From positions 1 to 61,373 of the forward strand of contig CALCJF010000028.1 of NCBI GenBank assembly GCA_937967375.1: 61,373 bases of DNA. The letters run 5' to 3'. The translations under genes and the position numbers were made by a program. Positions within the stretch are counted from its first letter, which is position 1. Each line of letters starts with the position of its first letter. Shown here in pieces: positions 8,039 to 16,154 of this stretch. This stretch comes from an uncultured Leucobacter sp. Its GTDB lineage: Bacteria > Actinomycetota > Actinomycetes > Actinomycetales > Microbacteriaceae. The notes beneath the pieces are model-generated. The model made no database searches. It was not told the DNA's origin and saw only the letters and a list, made by a program, of their open reading frames with translations.

Positions 8039-8371
8039 ATGGCACAGGTGAACGGCATCATCGATCCCCCTATCGACGACCTGCTCGAGAAGGTTGATTC
8101 GAAGTACGCTCTCGTGGTCTTCGCTTCGCAGCGTGCCCGCCAGATCAACGATTACTACACCGATCTGCACGACGGCAACCTCTTCGACAACGTCGGCCCG
8201 CTTGTTGACGCTTCGGTTGATGACAAGCCGCTCTCGACCGCACTGCACGAGATCGCCGAGGGCAAGCTCGAGATGAAGCCGCGCGTGCACCAGTCGCCCG
8301 AGACCGCACTCGAGGCTGCGCTTGACGCGATCGAGCTTGACGACGCCATCGAGGGCACCGAAGGCGAGTAA
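8039..8371 (+). CDS. rpoZ: RNA polymerase omega subunit
   Basis: Omega is the small subunit that helps fold and hold the beta-prime subunit of RNA polymerase. The 110-residue protein shows the actinobacterial form: an N-terminal GIIDPPIDDLLEKVDSKYAL, the omega core VVFASQRARQINDYY, and an acidic C-terminal tail. A clear AGAAGGAGA ribosome-binding site precedes the ATG. In many actinobacteria rpoZ is followed by coaBC; here metK follows after only 66 bp. A weak hairpin (CCCGC 8382-8386 with GCGGG 8397-8401) follows the stop and might terminate transcription. Confidence 0.95.
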   Translation: MAQVNGIIDPPIDDLLEKVDSKYALVVFASQRARQINDYYTDLHDGNLFDNVGPLVDASVDDKPLSTALHEIAEGKLEMKPRVHQSPETALEAALDAIELDDAIEGTEGE

Positions 8372-8405
8372 TCTCGCGTCACCCGCTGGCCCTCCTGCGG
8401 GGTCG

Positions 8406-8428
8406 TTGTCAGTGGTGTCGGCTAGGCT
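8406..8428 (+). promoter_or_regulatory. RecA-NDp (PafBC-type) DNA-damage promoter upstream of metK-priA
   Basis: TTGTCAGTG (8406-8414), eight bases, then TAGGCT (8423-8428). This equals the published actinobacterial RecA-independent damage promoter consensus TTGTCRGTG-N8-TAN3T at every fixed position. The -10 ends nine nucleotides before the metK ATG, so the leader would be only about two to three nucleotides. Confidence 0.7.
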
Positions 8429-8437
8429 GATTTCATC

Positions 8438-9631
8438 ATGACAAGACGATTCTTCACCTCGGAGTCAGTGACCGAGGGCCACCCTGACAAGATCTGCGAC
8501 CGCATCTCAGATTCGATTCTCGACGCGATCCTCGCAATCGATCCCGACGCGCGAGTCGCGGTCGAGACACTCGTAACGACGGGCCTCGTGCACGTTGCTG
8601 GCGAGATCCGTACCGAGGGCTACGTCGAGATTCCCGAGATCGTGCGCTCTGCCGTGCGCGAGGTTGGCTATACGTCGAGCGAGATGGGCTTCGACGCCTC
8701 GTCTTGCGGCGTGTCGGTGTCGATCGGTCAGCAGTCAGCCGATATCGCCCACGGCGTCGAGCGCTCGCTCGAGGCCCGAGAGGGCGCGAGCGAGATCGAT
8801 GAGCTCAGCCTGCTGGGCGCGGGCGATCAGGGCATCATGTTCGGCTACGCCGTCGACGAGACACCCGAGCTGCACCCGCTGCCGAGCTGGCTCGCGCACC
8901 GCATGGCAGAGCGCCTCACCGAGGTGCGCAAGACCGGCGTGCTGCCGTACCTGCGCCCCGACGGCAAGACGCAGGTCACCATCGGCTACGAGGGCGACCG
9001 CGCCGTCAGCGTCGAGGCCATCGTGCTCTCCACGCAGCACGAAGGGCAGATCTCGCAGGCCCAGCTGCACGCCGATGTCGAGCGCGAGGTTATTCGGCCG
9101 GTGCTCGAGCGCACCGAACTCGTCAGCGGTGAGGCTCAGCTCTTCATCAATCCTGCAGGCCCCTTCGTCATTGGAGGCCCCATGGGCGATGCCGGTCTGA
9201 CCGGCCGCAAGATCATCATCGACACCTACGGCGGCGCGAGCCGCCACGGTGGCGGCGCGTTCAGTGGCAAAGACCCGTCGAAGGTCGACCGTTCGGCCGC
9301 ATATGCCATGCGCTGGGTCGCGAAGCACGTGGTCGCAGCAGGCCTCGCTCGCCGCGCCGAACTGCAGGTAGCGTACGCGATCGGGCGCGCGCACCCCGTC
9401 GGGCTGTACGTCGAGACGTTCGGCACCGAGACGGTGCCCCTCGAACGTATCGAGGCGGCAGTGCGCGAGGTGTTCGACCTGCGCCCCGCGGCGATCATTC
9501 GAGATCTCGAGCTGCTGCGCCCGATCTACGCGAAGACGAGCGCCTACGGCCACTTCGGCCGGGAGCTGCCCGAGTTCACGTGGGAGGCGACGCCAAGGGT
9601 CGAGCTCTTGCGCGCCGCAGCCGGGGTGTAA
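8438..9631 (+). CDS. metK: S-adenosylmethionine synthetase
   Basis: MetK makes S-adenosylmethionine from methionine and ATP. The 397-residue protein is of standard length and carries the signature motifs ESVTEGHPDKICDRISD near the N-terminus, GAGDQGIMFGYA in the centre and GGGAFSGKDPSKVDRSAAY in the C-terminal third, with the expected active-site His, Asp and Lys residues. It is followed by priA after 6 bp, so the two form an operon. The promoter upstream matches the DNA-damage RecA-NDp consensus, which is unexpected for a housekeeping enzyme and may exist for priA. No other methionine genes adjoin it. Confidence 0.97.
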   Translation: MTRRFFTSESVTEGHPDKICDRISDSILDAILAIDPDARVAVETLVTTGLVHVAGEIRTEGYVEIPEIVRSAVREVGYTSSEMGFDASSCGVSVSIGQQSADIAHGVERSLEAREGASEIDELSLLGAGDQGIMFGYAVDETPELHPLPSWLAHRMAERLTEVRKTGVLPYLRPDGKTQVTIGYEGDRAVSVEAIVLSTQHEGQISQAQLHADVEREVIRPVLERTELVSGEAQLFINPAGPFVIGGPMGDAGLTGRKIIIDTYGGASRHGGGAFSGKDPSKVDRSAAYAMRWVAKHVVAAGLARRAELQVAYAIGRAHPVGLYVETFGTETVPLERIEAAVREVFDLRPAAIIRDLELLRPIYAKTSAYGHFGRELPEFTWEATPRVELLRAAAGV

Positions 9632-9637
9632 CCACTC

Positions 9638-11704
9638 GTGCGCACGGCCGAGGGCGCTGAGGGGCGGCCCGTCGCCCACGTGCTGCTCGACTCCGCGCTG
9701 CCACAACTCGATCACCTCTTCGATTACGCGGTTCCCGGTGAGCTCGCAGACGATCTGAGGGTTGGGCAGCGCGTCCGCGTGCCGTTTCGCTCGCAGAGCA
9801 GGCGCAGCCACGGATATGTGGTCGGATTCGCCGAGACAAGCGACTTCGGGGGTGAACTGCAGCCGATCGCCGACATCGTCGGCCCGGTGCCGCAGCTCAC
9901 ACCGAGGCTCTGGCGACTTGCGCGCGCCGTGGCAGATCGGGCCGGGGGCTCGGCGTCTGACATTCTGCGTCTCGCGATTCCACCGCGAATGGTGCGTGCC
10001 GAGAAGCAGCACCTCGCGGCCCTGGCAGACGCGGATTCAGGACCAGAAGACTCAAGACCGCGAGTCAGAGCATCGAGCTTCGTGCCGAGCGAGTTCGAAC
10101 AGGAGTCTGCCGAGCTGCTGCTCGCGGGTAAGCGACTCGCGGTCACGGCCTCGCACGGCCCAGAACGCCTCGCCACGGGTGAGTGGGTCGGCGGCTGGGC
10201 CGTGCGCATGGCGCGAACCGCCCTCGAGGTGTTCTCGCGCGGGCGCAGCGTGATCCTCGTCGCCCCCGACTATCGCGACGTCGACCAGCTTGCCGATGCG
10301 CTCGCGTCGCTCGATCAACCTGATGTGGTGCGCGTCGACTCGAGGCAATCCGGCAGTGCGCGCTACGCCTCGTTTCTGCGCGCGCTCGACGACACCCCTC
10401 GAATCGTGCTGGGCAATCGCTCGGCGATCTACGCTCCAGCCCACCGGCTCGGCGCGATTCTGCTCTGGGACGACGGCGACCCGCTGCTCTCGGAGCCGCT
10501 CGCGCCCTATGTGCATGCTCGCGATGCCGCGCTCGTGCGCGCGTCGATCGAGCACGAAGGCGCTGCCGGCGGCGACGACGGCCCAGCCGACAGCGTGGGG
10601 CTCATGTTCGCTGCGCACGCCCGCAGCGTCGAAGTGCAGCGGCTCGTAGACATCGGATACGTGCAGGCGGAATCGGTGCCGCCCAGACGCACGCGGGTGA
10701 TCACCGCCGACGCGGTGCAGCACCACGACGCCGATTTTGCGCGCGTGCCAGAGTTCGCGGCGCGTACTATCCGCGAGGGCCTTTCAGAAGGGCCGGTGCT
10801 CGTGCAAGTGGCGACGCCCGGATACGCGCCGGTCGCCGTATGCGCAGCCTGCGGCGAGCGTGCCCGCTGCCTCGCGTGCGGTGGCCCGATCGGGTTTCGC
10901 GGCGCGCAGCGTGCAATGTGTCGCTGGTGCGGCGAGCACGCGGATGCGTGGCGGTGCCCCGAGTGTCGCGGCACGAGGCTGTCGCAGCGTGGCGCTGGCT
11001 CCGAGCGCACTGCCGAGCAGTTTCAGAGGCAGTTTCCGGGCACGAGAATCGTGCTGAGCGACGGTGCTCACCCGCACGAGCGGGTCGATTCGCGGCCCGC
11101 ACTCGTCGTCGCCACGCGAGGAGCCGAGCCCATTGCCGCGGGTGGGTATCGTGCGGTGGTGCTGCTCGACGTCGATCGCCTATTGGGCCTCGAATCGCTG
11201 CGCGCGGCCGAAGACTGCATGCGCTGGTGGCAAAACGCGGCAGCGCTCGCGGCCCCCGACGCCCGCTGCGTGCTCGCCTCGGGCAGCGGCCCAGCAGTGC
11301 AGGCGTTCGTCACCGGGCGCGTCGACGAGTGGCTTCGTTCGGAGCTGCACGACCGGCATCAGCTGCGCTATCCGCCGGCCGTGCGCGTCGCGAGCGTGAC
11401 CGGCGGGCGCCACGAGGTCGACCGGGCCCTCGCTGCGCTTGGTCAGCTTTCGGGTGTCGACACGCTCGGGCCGACGCCAGTGACCGAACGCACACAGCGC
11501 GGGGGAGACCCAGCCGCGAAACTAGTGCGTGCGATTGTACGATTCGACTACGGTCAGGGGGCTGAGGTAGCGAAACGCCTTCGAGGTGCGCTTGTTGCCG
11601 ACGCCGCCGGATCCTCGTCACGAGTCGGCGGCCGACCGCCGGGCCGGGCTCGCCCTGAGGCGCTGCGGCTGCGCTTTGACGACCGTGGGGTGTTCGACGG
11701 GTAG
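9638..11704 (+). CDS. priA: PriA-like primosomal protein N', helicase motifs degenerate
   Basis: PriA restarts collapsed replication forks. The 688-residue protein keeps the N-terminal 3'-end-binding domain (LPQLDHLFDYAVPGELADDL, RVRVPF) and the cysteine-rich zinc-binding module (about residues 399-446: CAACGERARCLACGG, then CRWCG and CPEC). The ATPase core is degenerate: I see no Walker A GxGKT/S, and the DEAH position reads LLWDDGDPLL. This is known for actinobacterial PriA, which is annotated as lacking detectable helicase domains, so it probably acts as a loading or scaffold factor. The start is a GTG 6 bp after the metK stop. Cotranscription with metK puts it under the RecA-NDp promoter. 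Confidence 0.9.
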   Translation: MRTAEGAEGRPVAHVLLDSALPQLDHLFDYAVPGELADDLRVGQRVRVPFRSQSRRSHGYVVGFAETSDFGGELQPIADIVGPVPQLTPRLWRLARAVADRAGGSASDILRLAIPPRMVRAEKQHLAALADADSGPEDSRPRVRASSFVPSEFEQESAELLLAGKRLAVTASHGPERLATGEWVGGWAVRMARTALEVFSRGRSVILVAPDYRDVDQLADALASLDQPDVVRVDSRQSGSARYASFLRALDDTPRIVLGNRSAIYAPAHRLGAILLWDDGDPLLSEPLAPYVHARDAALVRASIEHEGAAGGDDGPADSVGLMFAAHARSVEVQRLVDIGYVQAESVPPRRTRVITADAVQHHDADFARVPEFAARTIREGLSEGPVLVQVATPGYAPVAVCAACGERARCLACGGPIGFRGAQRAMCRWCGEHADAWRCPECRGTRLSQRGAGSERTAEQFQRQFPGTRIVLSDGAHPHERVDSRPALVVATRGAEPIAAGGYRAVVLLDVDRLLGLESLRAAEDCMRWWQNAAALAAPDARCVLASGSGPAVQAFVTGRVDEWLRSELHDRHQLRYPPAVRVASVTGGRHEVDRALAALGQLSGVDTLGPTPVTERTQRGGDPAAKLVRAIVRFDYGQGAEVAKRLRGALVADAAGSSSRVGGRPPGRARPEALRLRFDDRGVFDG

Positions 11705-11750
11705 CGGAGCGCCGTACGGGGTTGCCCCGGCCCGCACGCTTCGCGCACCT

Positions 11751-12380
11751 TCAGTGCATCAGAAGCAGCAGCCCGGCCACGATGATGAAGAGCGCGCCGA
11801 AGACGCAGTTGATCGTGCGGCGGCCCCGGGGCGTCGAAGTGAGGCGTCGAAACGGGCGCGCTGCGCCCGCGAACACGCCCCACATCAGAATGATGTCGAG
11901 GACCACGATGGTGGCGGTGAAGATCAGGTACTGGGGCAAAGCAGGCTGATCCATTCTGATGAACTGCGGCAGGAACGCGAGAAAGAACACGATCGACTTC
12001 GGGTTCAAGAAGTTCACCCAAAAACCGCGCCGCACCATCGACCATGCCGGCTCTCGTGTGCGAGCCGACGCATCCTCCGGCTGCTCTGACGCGTCGGTCT
12101 TGATCAAGATCAAGCGCACGCCGAGGTAGACCAGATAGGCCGCACCGGCGTAGCGCACGACGTTGAACAGGATCGGCGAACGCGAGACGATGAGCCCGAC
12201 GCCGGCCGCGACAATCACGACATGCGCGATCATGCCGAGCTGCTGCCCGAGAATGCCCCAGATCGAGCGAAGCCAGCCTTCGCGCATCGAGTTGGACATC
12301 GTGTTGATGGCCCCGGCACCAGGGGTCAGGCTGATGGCGATGCCGGCCACCAACAGCGATATCCAGACTGAAAGTGTCAC
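11751..12380 (-). CDS. LysE/RhtB-family amino-acid exporter
   Basis: LysE-family proteins export amino acids or related metabolites through the inner membrane. The 209-residue protein has about six hydrophobic helices and the family signature near the N-terminus: SLTPGAGAINTMSNSMREG (approximately residues 18-36), followed by GILGQQLGMIAHVVIVAAGVG and later NFLNPKSIVFFLAFLPQFI. The GTG start overlaps the trpB stop in a GTGA junction, so expression is coupled to trpB and thus to the upstream tryptophan attenuator. The substrate cannot be read from sequence. Export of tryptophan under tryptophan starvation would be paradoxical. Confidence 0.88.
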   Translation of the reverse strand: MTLSVWISLLVAGIAISLTPGAGAINTMSNSMREGWLRSIWGILGQQLGMIAHVVIVAAGVGLIVSRSPILFNVVRYAGAAYLVYLGVRLILIKTDASEQPEDASARTREPAWSMVRRGFWVNFLNPKSIVFFLAFLPQFIRMDQPALPQYLIFTATIVVLDIILMWGVFAGAARPFRRLTSTPRGRRTINCVFGALFIIVAGLLLLMH

Positions 12381-13582
12381 TTCTTCAGGCGCTCCGCGAC
12401 AAAGTCGACGTCCTTGTCGCCGCGACCCGAGAGGTTCGCGATGATGATCGCGTCTTCGGGCAGCGTCGGGGCGAGCTTCATCACGTGAGCGATCGCGTGC
12501 GACGACTCGAGCGCCGGAATGATGCCTTCGACGCGGGTGAGCATCTGAAACGCCTCGAGCGCCTCGGCATCGGTGACGGTGACGTACTCGCCACGGCCGG
12601 TCTGTTCGAGGTGCGCGTGCTGTGGGCCGACACCGGGGTAGTCGATGCCTGAGCCAATCGAGTGCACGGGGGCCGGCTCGCCGCGCTCGTCGAGCAGCAC
12701 CTTGGTGTGCATGCCGTGAATATCGCCGATAGTGCCGAGCGTCATCGTGGCCGCATGTCGGTCGGTGTCGAGGCCCTCGCCTGCGGGCTCGACGCCGATC
12801 ACGCGCACCGAGTCGTCTTCGAGAAATGCGTCGAAGAGCCCCATCGCGTTCGAACCGCCGCCGACGCAGGCAACGAGGGCGTCGGGCAGACGACCCTCAG
12901 CCTCGAGGATCTGAGCGCGTGCCTCGCGCCCAACGACGGACTGGAAGTCGCGCACCATCGAGGGGAACGGGTGCGGGCCGACGACAGAGCCGATTGCGAA
13001 GAGGTACTCGTCGGGTGAGGCGGCGTAGACCTCGAATGCCGAGTCAACCGCCTCCTTGAGCGAGCGCCCGCCGCGCTCGACCGGAACCACCTTCGCGCCG
13101 AGCAGCTCCATGCGCACCACGTTCGGGTGCTGCTTCTCGACATCGATCGCGCCCATGTGAATTTCGCATTCGAGGCCAACGAGAGCCGCGGCGGTGGCGA
13201 GCGCGACACCGTGCTGGCCCGCGCCGGTCTCAGCGATCACCTTGGTCTTGCCCATGCGCTTTGCGAGCAGTGCCTCGCCGAGCGTGTGGTTGATCTTGTG
13301 TGCGCCTGTGTGGTTCAGGTCTTCGCGCTTCAGGTAGACCTTTGCGCCGCCCAGTTTGCGGGTCAGGTTTTCAGCGAAGTAGAGCAGCGAGGGCCGGCCG
13401 ACATACTTGCTCAGCAGAGACTGAAGTTCATTCAGAAACTCGGGGTCGCCCTGAGCAATTTCGTATGCCGCGGCAACCTCTGCCATCGGACCGACGAGAA
13501 ACGGCGGCAGAATCGCGCCACCAAACTCGCCGAAGTAACCGTGCTCGTCTGCACGGTAGCTGCTCTGCTGGGTTTCGGTCAT
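12377..13582 (-). CDS. trpB: Tryptophan synthase beta chain (stand-alone, attenuator-controlled)
   Basis: TrpB joins indole and serine to make tryptophan using PLP. The 401-residue protein has YFGEFGGAILPPF at the N-terminus, LNHTGAHKINH with the PLP lysine (about K96), the catalytic AETGAGQHG, the phosphate-binding CVGGGSNAMG and PALESSHAIAH. The start is the ATG at 13580-13582 after AAGGAG; the longer frame to 13726 runs through the attenuator and is not coding. No trpA or other trp gene is adjacent, so this is an orphan beta chain for indole salvage or a second copy. HTGAHKINH differs from the more usual HGGAHKTNQ-type loop. A leader peptide and terminator precede it. Confidence 0.93.
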   Translation of the reverse strand: MTETQQSSYRADEHGYFGEFGGAILPPFLVGPMAEVAAAYEIAQGDPEFLNELQSLLSKYVGRPSLLYFAENLTRKLGGAKVYLKREDLNHTGAHKINHTLGEALLAKRMGKTKVIAETGAGQHGVALATAAALVGLECEIHMGAIDVEKQHPNVVRMELLGAKVVPVERGGRSLKEAVDSAFEVYAASPDEYLFAIGSVVGPHPFPSMVRDFQSVVGREARAQILEAEGRLPDALVACVGGGSNAMGLFDAFLEDDSVRVIGVEPAGEGLDTDRHAATMTLGTIGDIHGMHTKVLLDERGEPAPVHSIGSGIDYPGVGPQHAHLEQTGRGEYVTVTDAEALEAFQMLTRVEGIIPALESSHAIAHVMKLAPTLPEDAIIIANLSGRGDKDVDFVAERLKK

Positions 13583-13619
13583 GAGGGTGCTCCTTGGGTG
13601 TATCGCCACCCGAAGACAA

Positions 13620-13646
13620 AAGCACCGCCTTCGAGAGGCGGTGCTT
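13620..13646 (-). terminator. Tryptophan attenuator terminator
   Basis: On the minus strand, AAGCACCGCCT pairs with AGGCGGTGCTT (11-bp stem, 5-nt loop) and is followed by TTTTGTCTTC. GGCGGT just after the trpL stop (within 13675-13681) is complementary to ACCGCC in the first arm and could form the competing antiterminator. Confidence 0.8.
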
Positions 13647-13682
13647 GGGTTCAGTAAATATGCAAACTCGAGGTGACCGCCG

Positions 13683-13715
13683 CTAGACGATCCACCACTG
13701 CTTCGAGAAATGCAT
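13683..13715 (-). CDS. trpL: trp leader peptide (MHFSKQWWIV)
   Basis: A ten-codon open frame, ATG to TAG, with two adjacent tryptophan codons at positions 7 and 8. It lies 37 nt upstream of a rho-independent terminator that precedes trpB. Ribosome stalling at the Trp codons under tryptophan starvation would favour an antiterminator between the sequence after the leader stop and the first terminator arm. The ATG follows a TATGCT -10 by six nucleotides, with no ribosome-binding site, so the leader peptide itself appears to be translated from a leaderless transcript. Too short for homology, but the context is textbook attenuation. Confidence 0.85.
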   Translation of the reverse strand: MHFSKQWWIV

Positions 13716-13721
13716 GAGGCG

Positions 13722-13727
13722 AGCATA
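13722..13727 (-). promoter_or_regulatory. -10 element for trpL-trpB-lysE
   Basis: TATGCT on the minus strand ends six nucleotides before the trpL ATG. No good -35 is visible. Confidence 0.55.
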
Positions 13728-13767
13728 GCACCCCGGACGCCCTGGCATGTACGTTCGCTGCTTCTGC

Positions 13768-13773
13768 GAGAAT
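13768..13773 (+). promoter_or_regulatory. Possible -10 for leaderless fmt
   Basis: GAGAAT (nAnnnT type) ends six nucleotides before ATG 13780. It is a weak match, but there is also no Shine-Dalgarno. Confidence 0.3.
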
Positions 13774-13779
13774 AGAACG

Positions 13780-14712
13780 ATGCGCATTGTCTTCGCCGGA
13801 ACCCCAGAGTTCGCCGTTCCCAGCTTGCGGCGACTCGCCACGCGGCACGAAATCGTAGGCGTGCTTACCCGCGACGACGCTCCGCTCGGTCGCAAGCGCG
13901 TGCTCACGCCGTCACCGGTCGCGCAGGCGGCGAACGAACTCGACCTGCCCGTCTACAAAGCGAACCGACTCGATGAGGCCGCAACCGACTGGGTTCGGGG
14001 CCTTGGGGCCGAACTCGGCGTGATCGTCGCCTTCGGCGGGCTCGTGCGTGAACCCCTGCTTTCGTTGCCGACGCACGGCTGGATCAATCTGCATTTCAGC
14101 GAGCTGCCCGCCTGGCGAGGCGCGGCCCCAGTGCAGCGCGCGCTGATGGCCGGTGAGCAGCGCCTCGGCGTCACAGTGTTTCGGCTCGTTGCGGCACTCG
14201 ATGCGGGCGCCGTGCTCAGCCGAGACGCGCGCGATTTTGCGCTCGGCACAAGTGCGGGGGAGGCGCTTGCGGAGCTGGCATCGTTCGGTACTGATGCCCT
14301 ACAGCGCGCGATTGAGAGAATCGAAAAGGATCCGGAGGCGGGCGAGCCACAGCTCGGCGAGGCGAGCTACGCCCACAAGCTCGAACGCGAAGATGGCCGC
14401 CTCGACCTTTCGCTGCCGACAACCTCGGTGCTCGCGCATTGGGCGGGTGTCACCCCCGAGCCGGGAGCATTTGTGCACTACGACGAGCAGCCGCTCAAGA
14501 TACTTGAGCTGCGCGCCATCGACGACGAGACAGTAACAGCAATAGCCACGCTGGATCGCATCGTCGGAACCGCGCGCCTCGCATCTGGGCAGGCGATCCT
14601 CGACCTCACCGATGCCTCGCTCGAACTGGTGCGCGTGCAGCCAGCGGGCAAGGCGGCGATGACGGGGGCCGACTGGTTGCGCGGCCGAGGTGGAGAGGCG
14701 GTGCTGTCGTGA
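13780..14712 (+). CDS. fmt: Methionyl-tRNA formyltransferase
   Basis: Fmt formylates initiator Met-tRNA using 10-formyltetrahydrofolate. The 310-residue protein starts with the canonical MRIVFAGTPEFAVPSL; the frame extends 11 codons further upstream, but that part overlaps the divergent trp promoter region and is not conserved. The catalytic region is visible as NLHFSELPAWRGAAPVQRA (Asn, His and the downstream Asp triad region) and the C-terminal domain as VTPEPGAFVHYDEQPLKIL. It overlaps rsmB by 4 nt (GTGA), an operon that is widely conserved in actinobacteria as fmt-rsmB near priA. Confidence 0.96.
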   Translation: MRIVFAGTPEFAVPSLRRLATRHEIVGVLTRDDAPLGRKRVLTPSPVAQAANELDLPVYKANRLDEAATDWVRGLGAELGVIVAFGGLVREPLLSLPTHGWINLHFSELPAWRGAAPVQRALMAGEQRLGVTVFRLVAALDAGAVLSRDARDFALGTSAGEALAELASFGTDALQRAIERIEKDPEAGEPQLGEASYAHKLEREDGRLDLSLPTTSVLAHWAGVTPEPGAFVHYDEQPLKILELRAIDDETVTAIATLDRIVGTARLASGQAILDLTDASLELVRVQPAGKAAMTGADWLRGRGGEAVLS

Positions 14713-16151
14713 GCGCTGCTCGCCCGCCGAGAGAGCAGCGTCGCGGCGGCAGGGTCTCGCCCGCGAGACTCGTCGCCTATGACGTGCTGCGCGATGTCGA
14801 TGAGCGCGATGCCTACGCAAACCTCGCGCTGCCATCGCGCATTCGTGCCGCGAACCTCGACGGGCGCGACGCGGCGCTCGCGACCGAGCTCGTCGCTGGA
14901 ACGCTGCGAGGGCAGGGCCGCTACGACCGAATTCTCGAGCTTGCATCGGGGCGATCGGTCGATCGCATCGACGAACGAACGCTGCGCGTGCTTCGACTGG
15001 GCGCACATCAGTTGCTCGCCATGCGCACCGCGTCGCACGCGGCGGTCAACGAGAGCGTCGAGCTGCAGCGCAAGGTCGCGAATCCCGCGGCCGCCGGATT
15101 CGTGAACGGTGTGCTGCGTAGCGTCGGGCGTGCGACGAACGACGAGTGGAACGCCCGCATCGACGAAGAGGCCGAGAGCGCCGATCAGGCGCTCGCGGCC
15201 CGCAGCTCGCACCCGGCGTGGATCGTGCGTGCACTACGAGACGCGCTGCGCGCCGAGGGTCGCGATAGCGAGCTCGAAGCGCTCCTCGAGGCCGATAACA
15301 CCCCGCCGAAGGTCAACCTCGTGCTGCTGCCCGGTGCAGGCCTCGACGCCGAGACCGCCGCCGCGCTCGGCAGCGACCCGGAGCGCGGGCGTGAGCTCGC
15401 TGTGGCGGGCGTATCGCCGCTCGGCCTCGAGCTCGAGGGAGGTGATCCCGCGCGTGCAATTGACGCGATTGACGCTCCTGACGGTTACGTGCGCGTGCAA
15501 GACCAGGGTTCGCAGCTCGCCGCGCTCGCCTTGACCCGCGCCCGTCCCGTGCGCGAGGGGGAGCGCTGGCTCGATCTTTGTGCGGGTCCAGGTGGCAAGA
15601 CGGCAGTGCTCGGCGCCGAGGCAGCGCTCTCGGGCGCAACGGTGCGCGCGAACGAGGTGTCCGAGCACCGTGCCGAGCTGGTGCGGCGCTCGGTCGAAGC
15701 AACCCCCGAGACGGTTGAAGTCGTCTCTCATGACGGGCGCGACGATGTCGCCTTCGGCGGGGGAGCATTCGACCGCATCCTCGTTGACGCCCCGTGCTCG
15801 GGCCTCGGTGCGCTGCGCCGCAGGCCCGAGGCGAGGTGGCGCAAACAACCCAAGGATCTACCCGCGCTCACCGGCCTGCAGGGCGAACTGCTCGAAGCTG
15901 CTGTCTCACATCTGGCCCCTGGCGGCCTGCTCGCCTACGTCACCTGCTCGCCGCATCGCGCCGAGACGAGGGTCGTGCTCGACGGGTTGCTGAAGCGACA
16001 CCCCGAGCTGCGTGAGATCGACGCGAAGGGCGTGCTGAACGAGGCCTCGCGAGGCGAGCTTGATCTTGCGGGTGGTGCGTTGCACGCACAGCTCTGGCCG
16101 CATCGCCATGGTACCGACGCGATGTTCATCGCGCTGCTTGAACGAGTGTGA
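14709..16151 (+). CDS. rsmB: 16S rRNA m5C967 methyltransferase RsmB
   Basis: RsmB methylates C967 of 16S rRNA with S-adenosylmethionine. The 480-residue protein has an N-terminal NusB-like RNA-binding domain (ARLVAYDVLRDVDERDAYANL, LLAMRTASHAAVNESVEL) and a C-terminal Rossmann methyltransferase domain. SAM motif DLCAGPGGKT is near residue 288, the general Cys motif DAPCSGLGALRRRPEARWR near residue 357, and the catalytic Cys in YVTCSPHRAET near residue 412. The GTG start overlaps the fmt stop. It ends 3 bp from the convergent thioesterase stop. Confidence 0.95.
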   Translation: MSAARPPREQRRGGRVSPARLVAYDVLRDVDERDAYANLALPSRIRAANLDGRDAALATELVAGTLRGQGRYDRILELASGRSVDRIDERTLRVLRLGAHQLLAMRTASHAAVNESVELQRKVANPAAAGFVNGVLRSVGRATNDEWNARIDEEAESADQALAARSSHPAWIVRALRDALRAEGRDSELEALLEADNTPPKVNLVLLPGAGLDAETAAALGSDPERGRELAVAGVSPLGLELEGGDPARAIDAIDAPDGYVRVQDQGSQLAALALTRARPVREGERWLDLCAGPGGKTAVLGAEAALSGATVRANEVSEHRAELVRRSVEATPETVEVVSHDGRDDVAFGGGAFDRILVDAPCSGLGALRRRPEARWRKQPKDLPALTGLQGELLEAAVSHLAPGGLLAYVTCSPHRAETRVVLDGLLKRHPELREIDAKGVLNEASRGELDLAGGALHAQLWPHRHGTDAMFIALLERV

Positions 16152-16154
16152 GGC

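Noticed and set aside
8735..10012. 425-residue open frame antisense to metK and priA
   Set aside because: Spans two real genes and their junction on the other strand; no recognisable domain.
13583..13726. Longer TrpB with 48 extra N-terminal residues
   Set aside because: That stretch covers the attenuator terminator and leader-peptide region; AAGGAG before ATG 13582 fixes the start.
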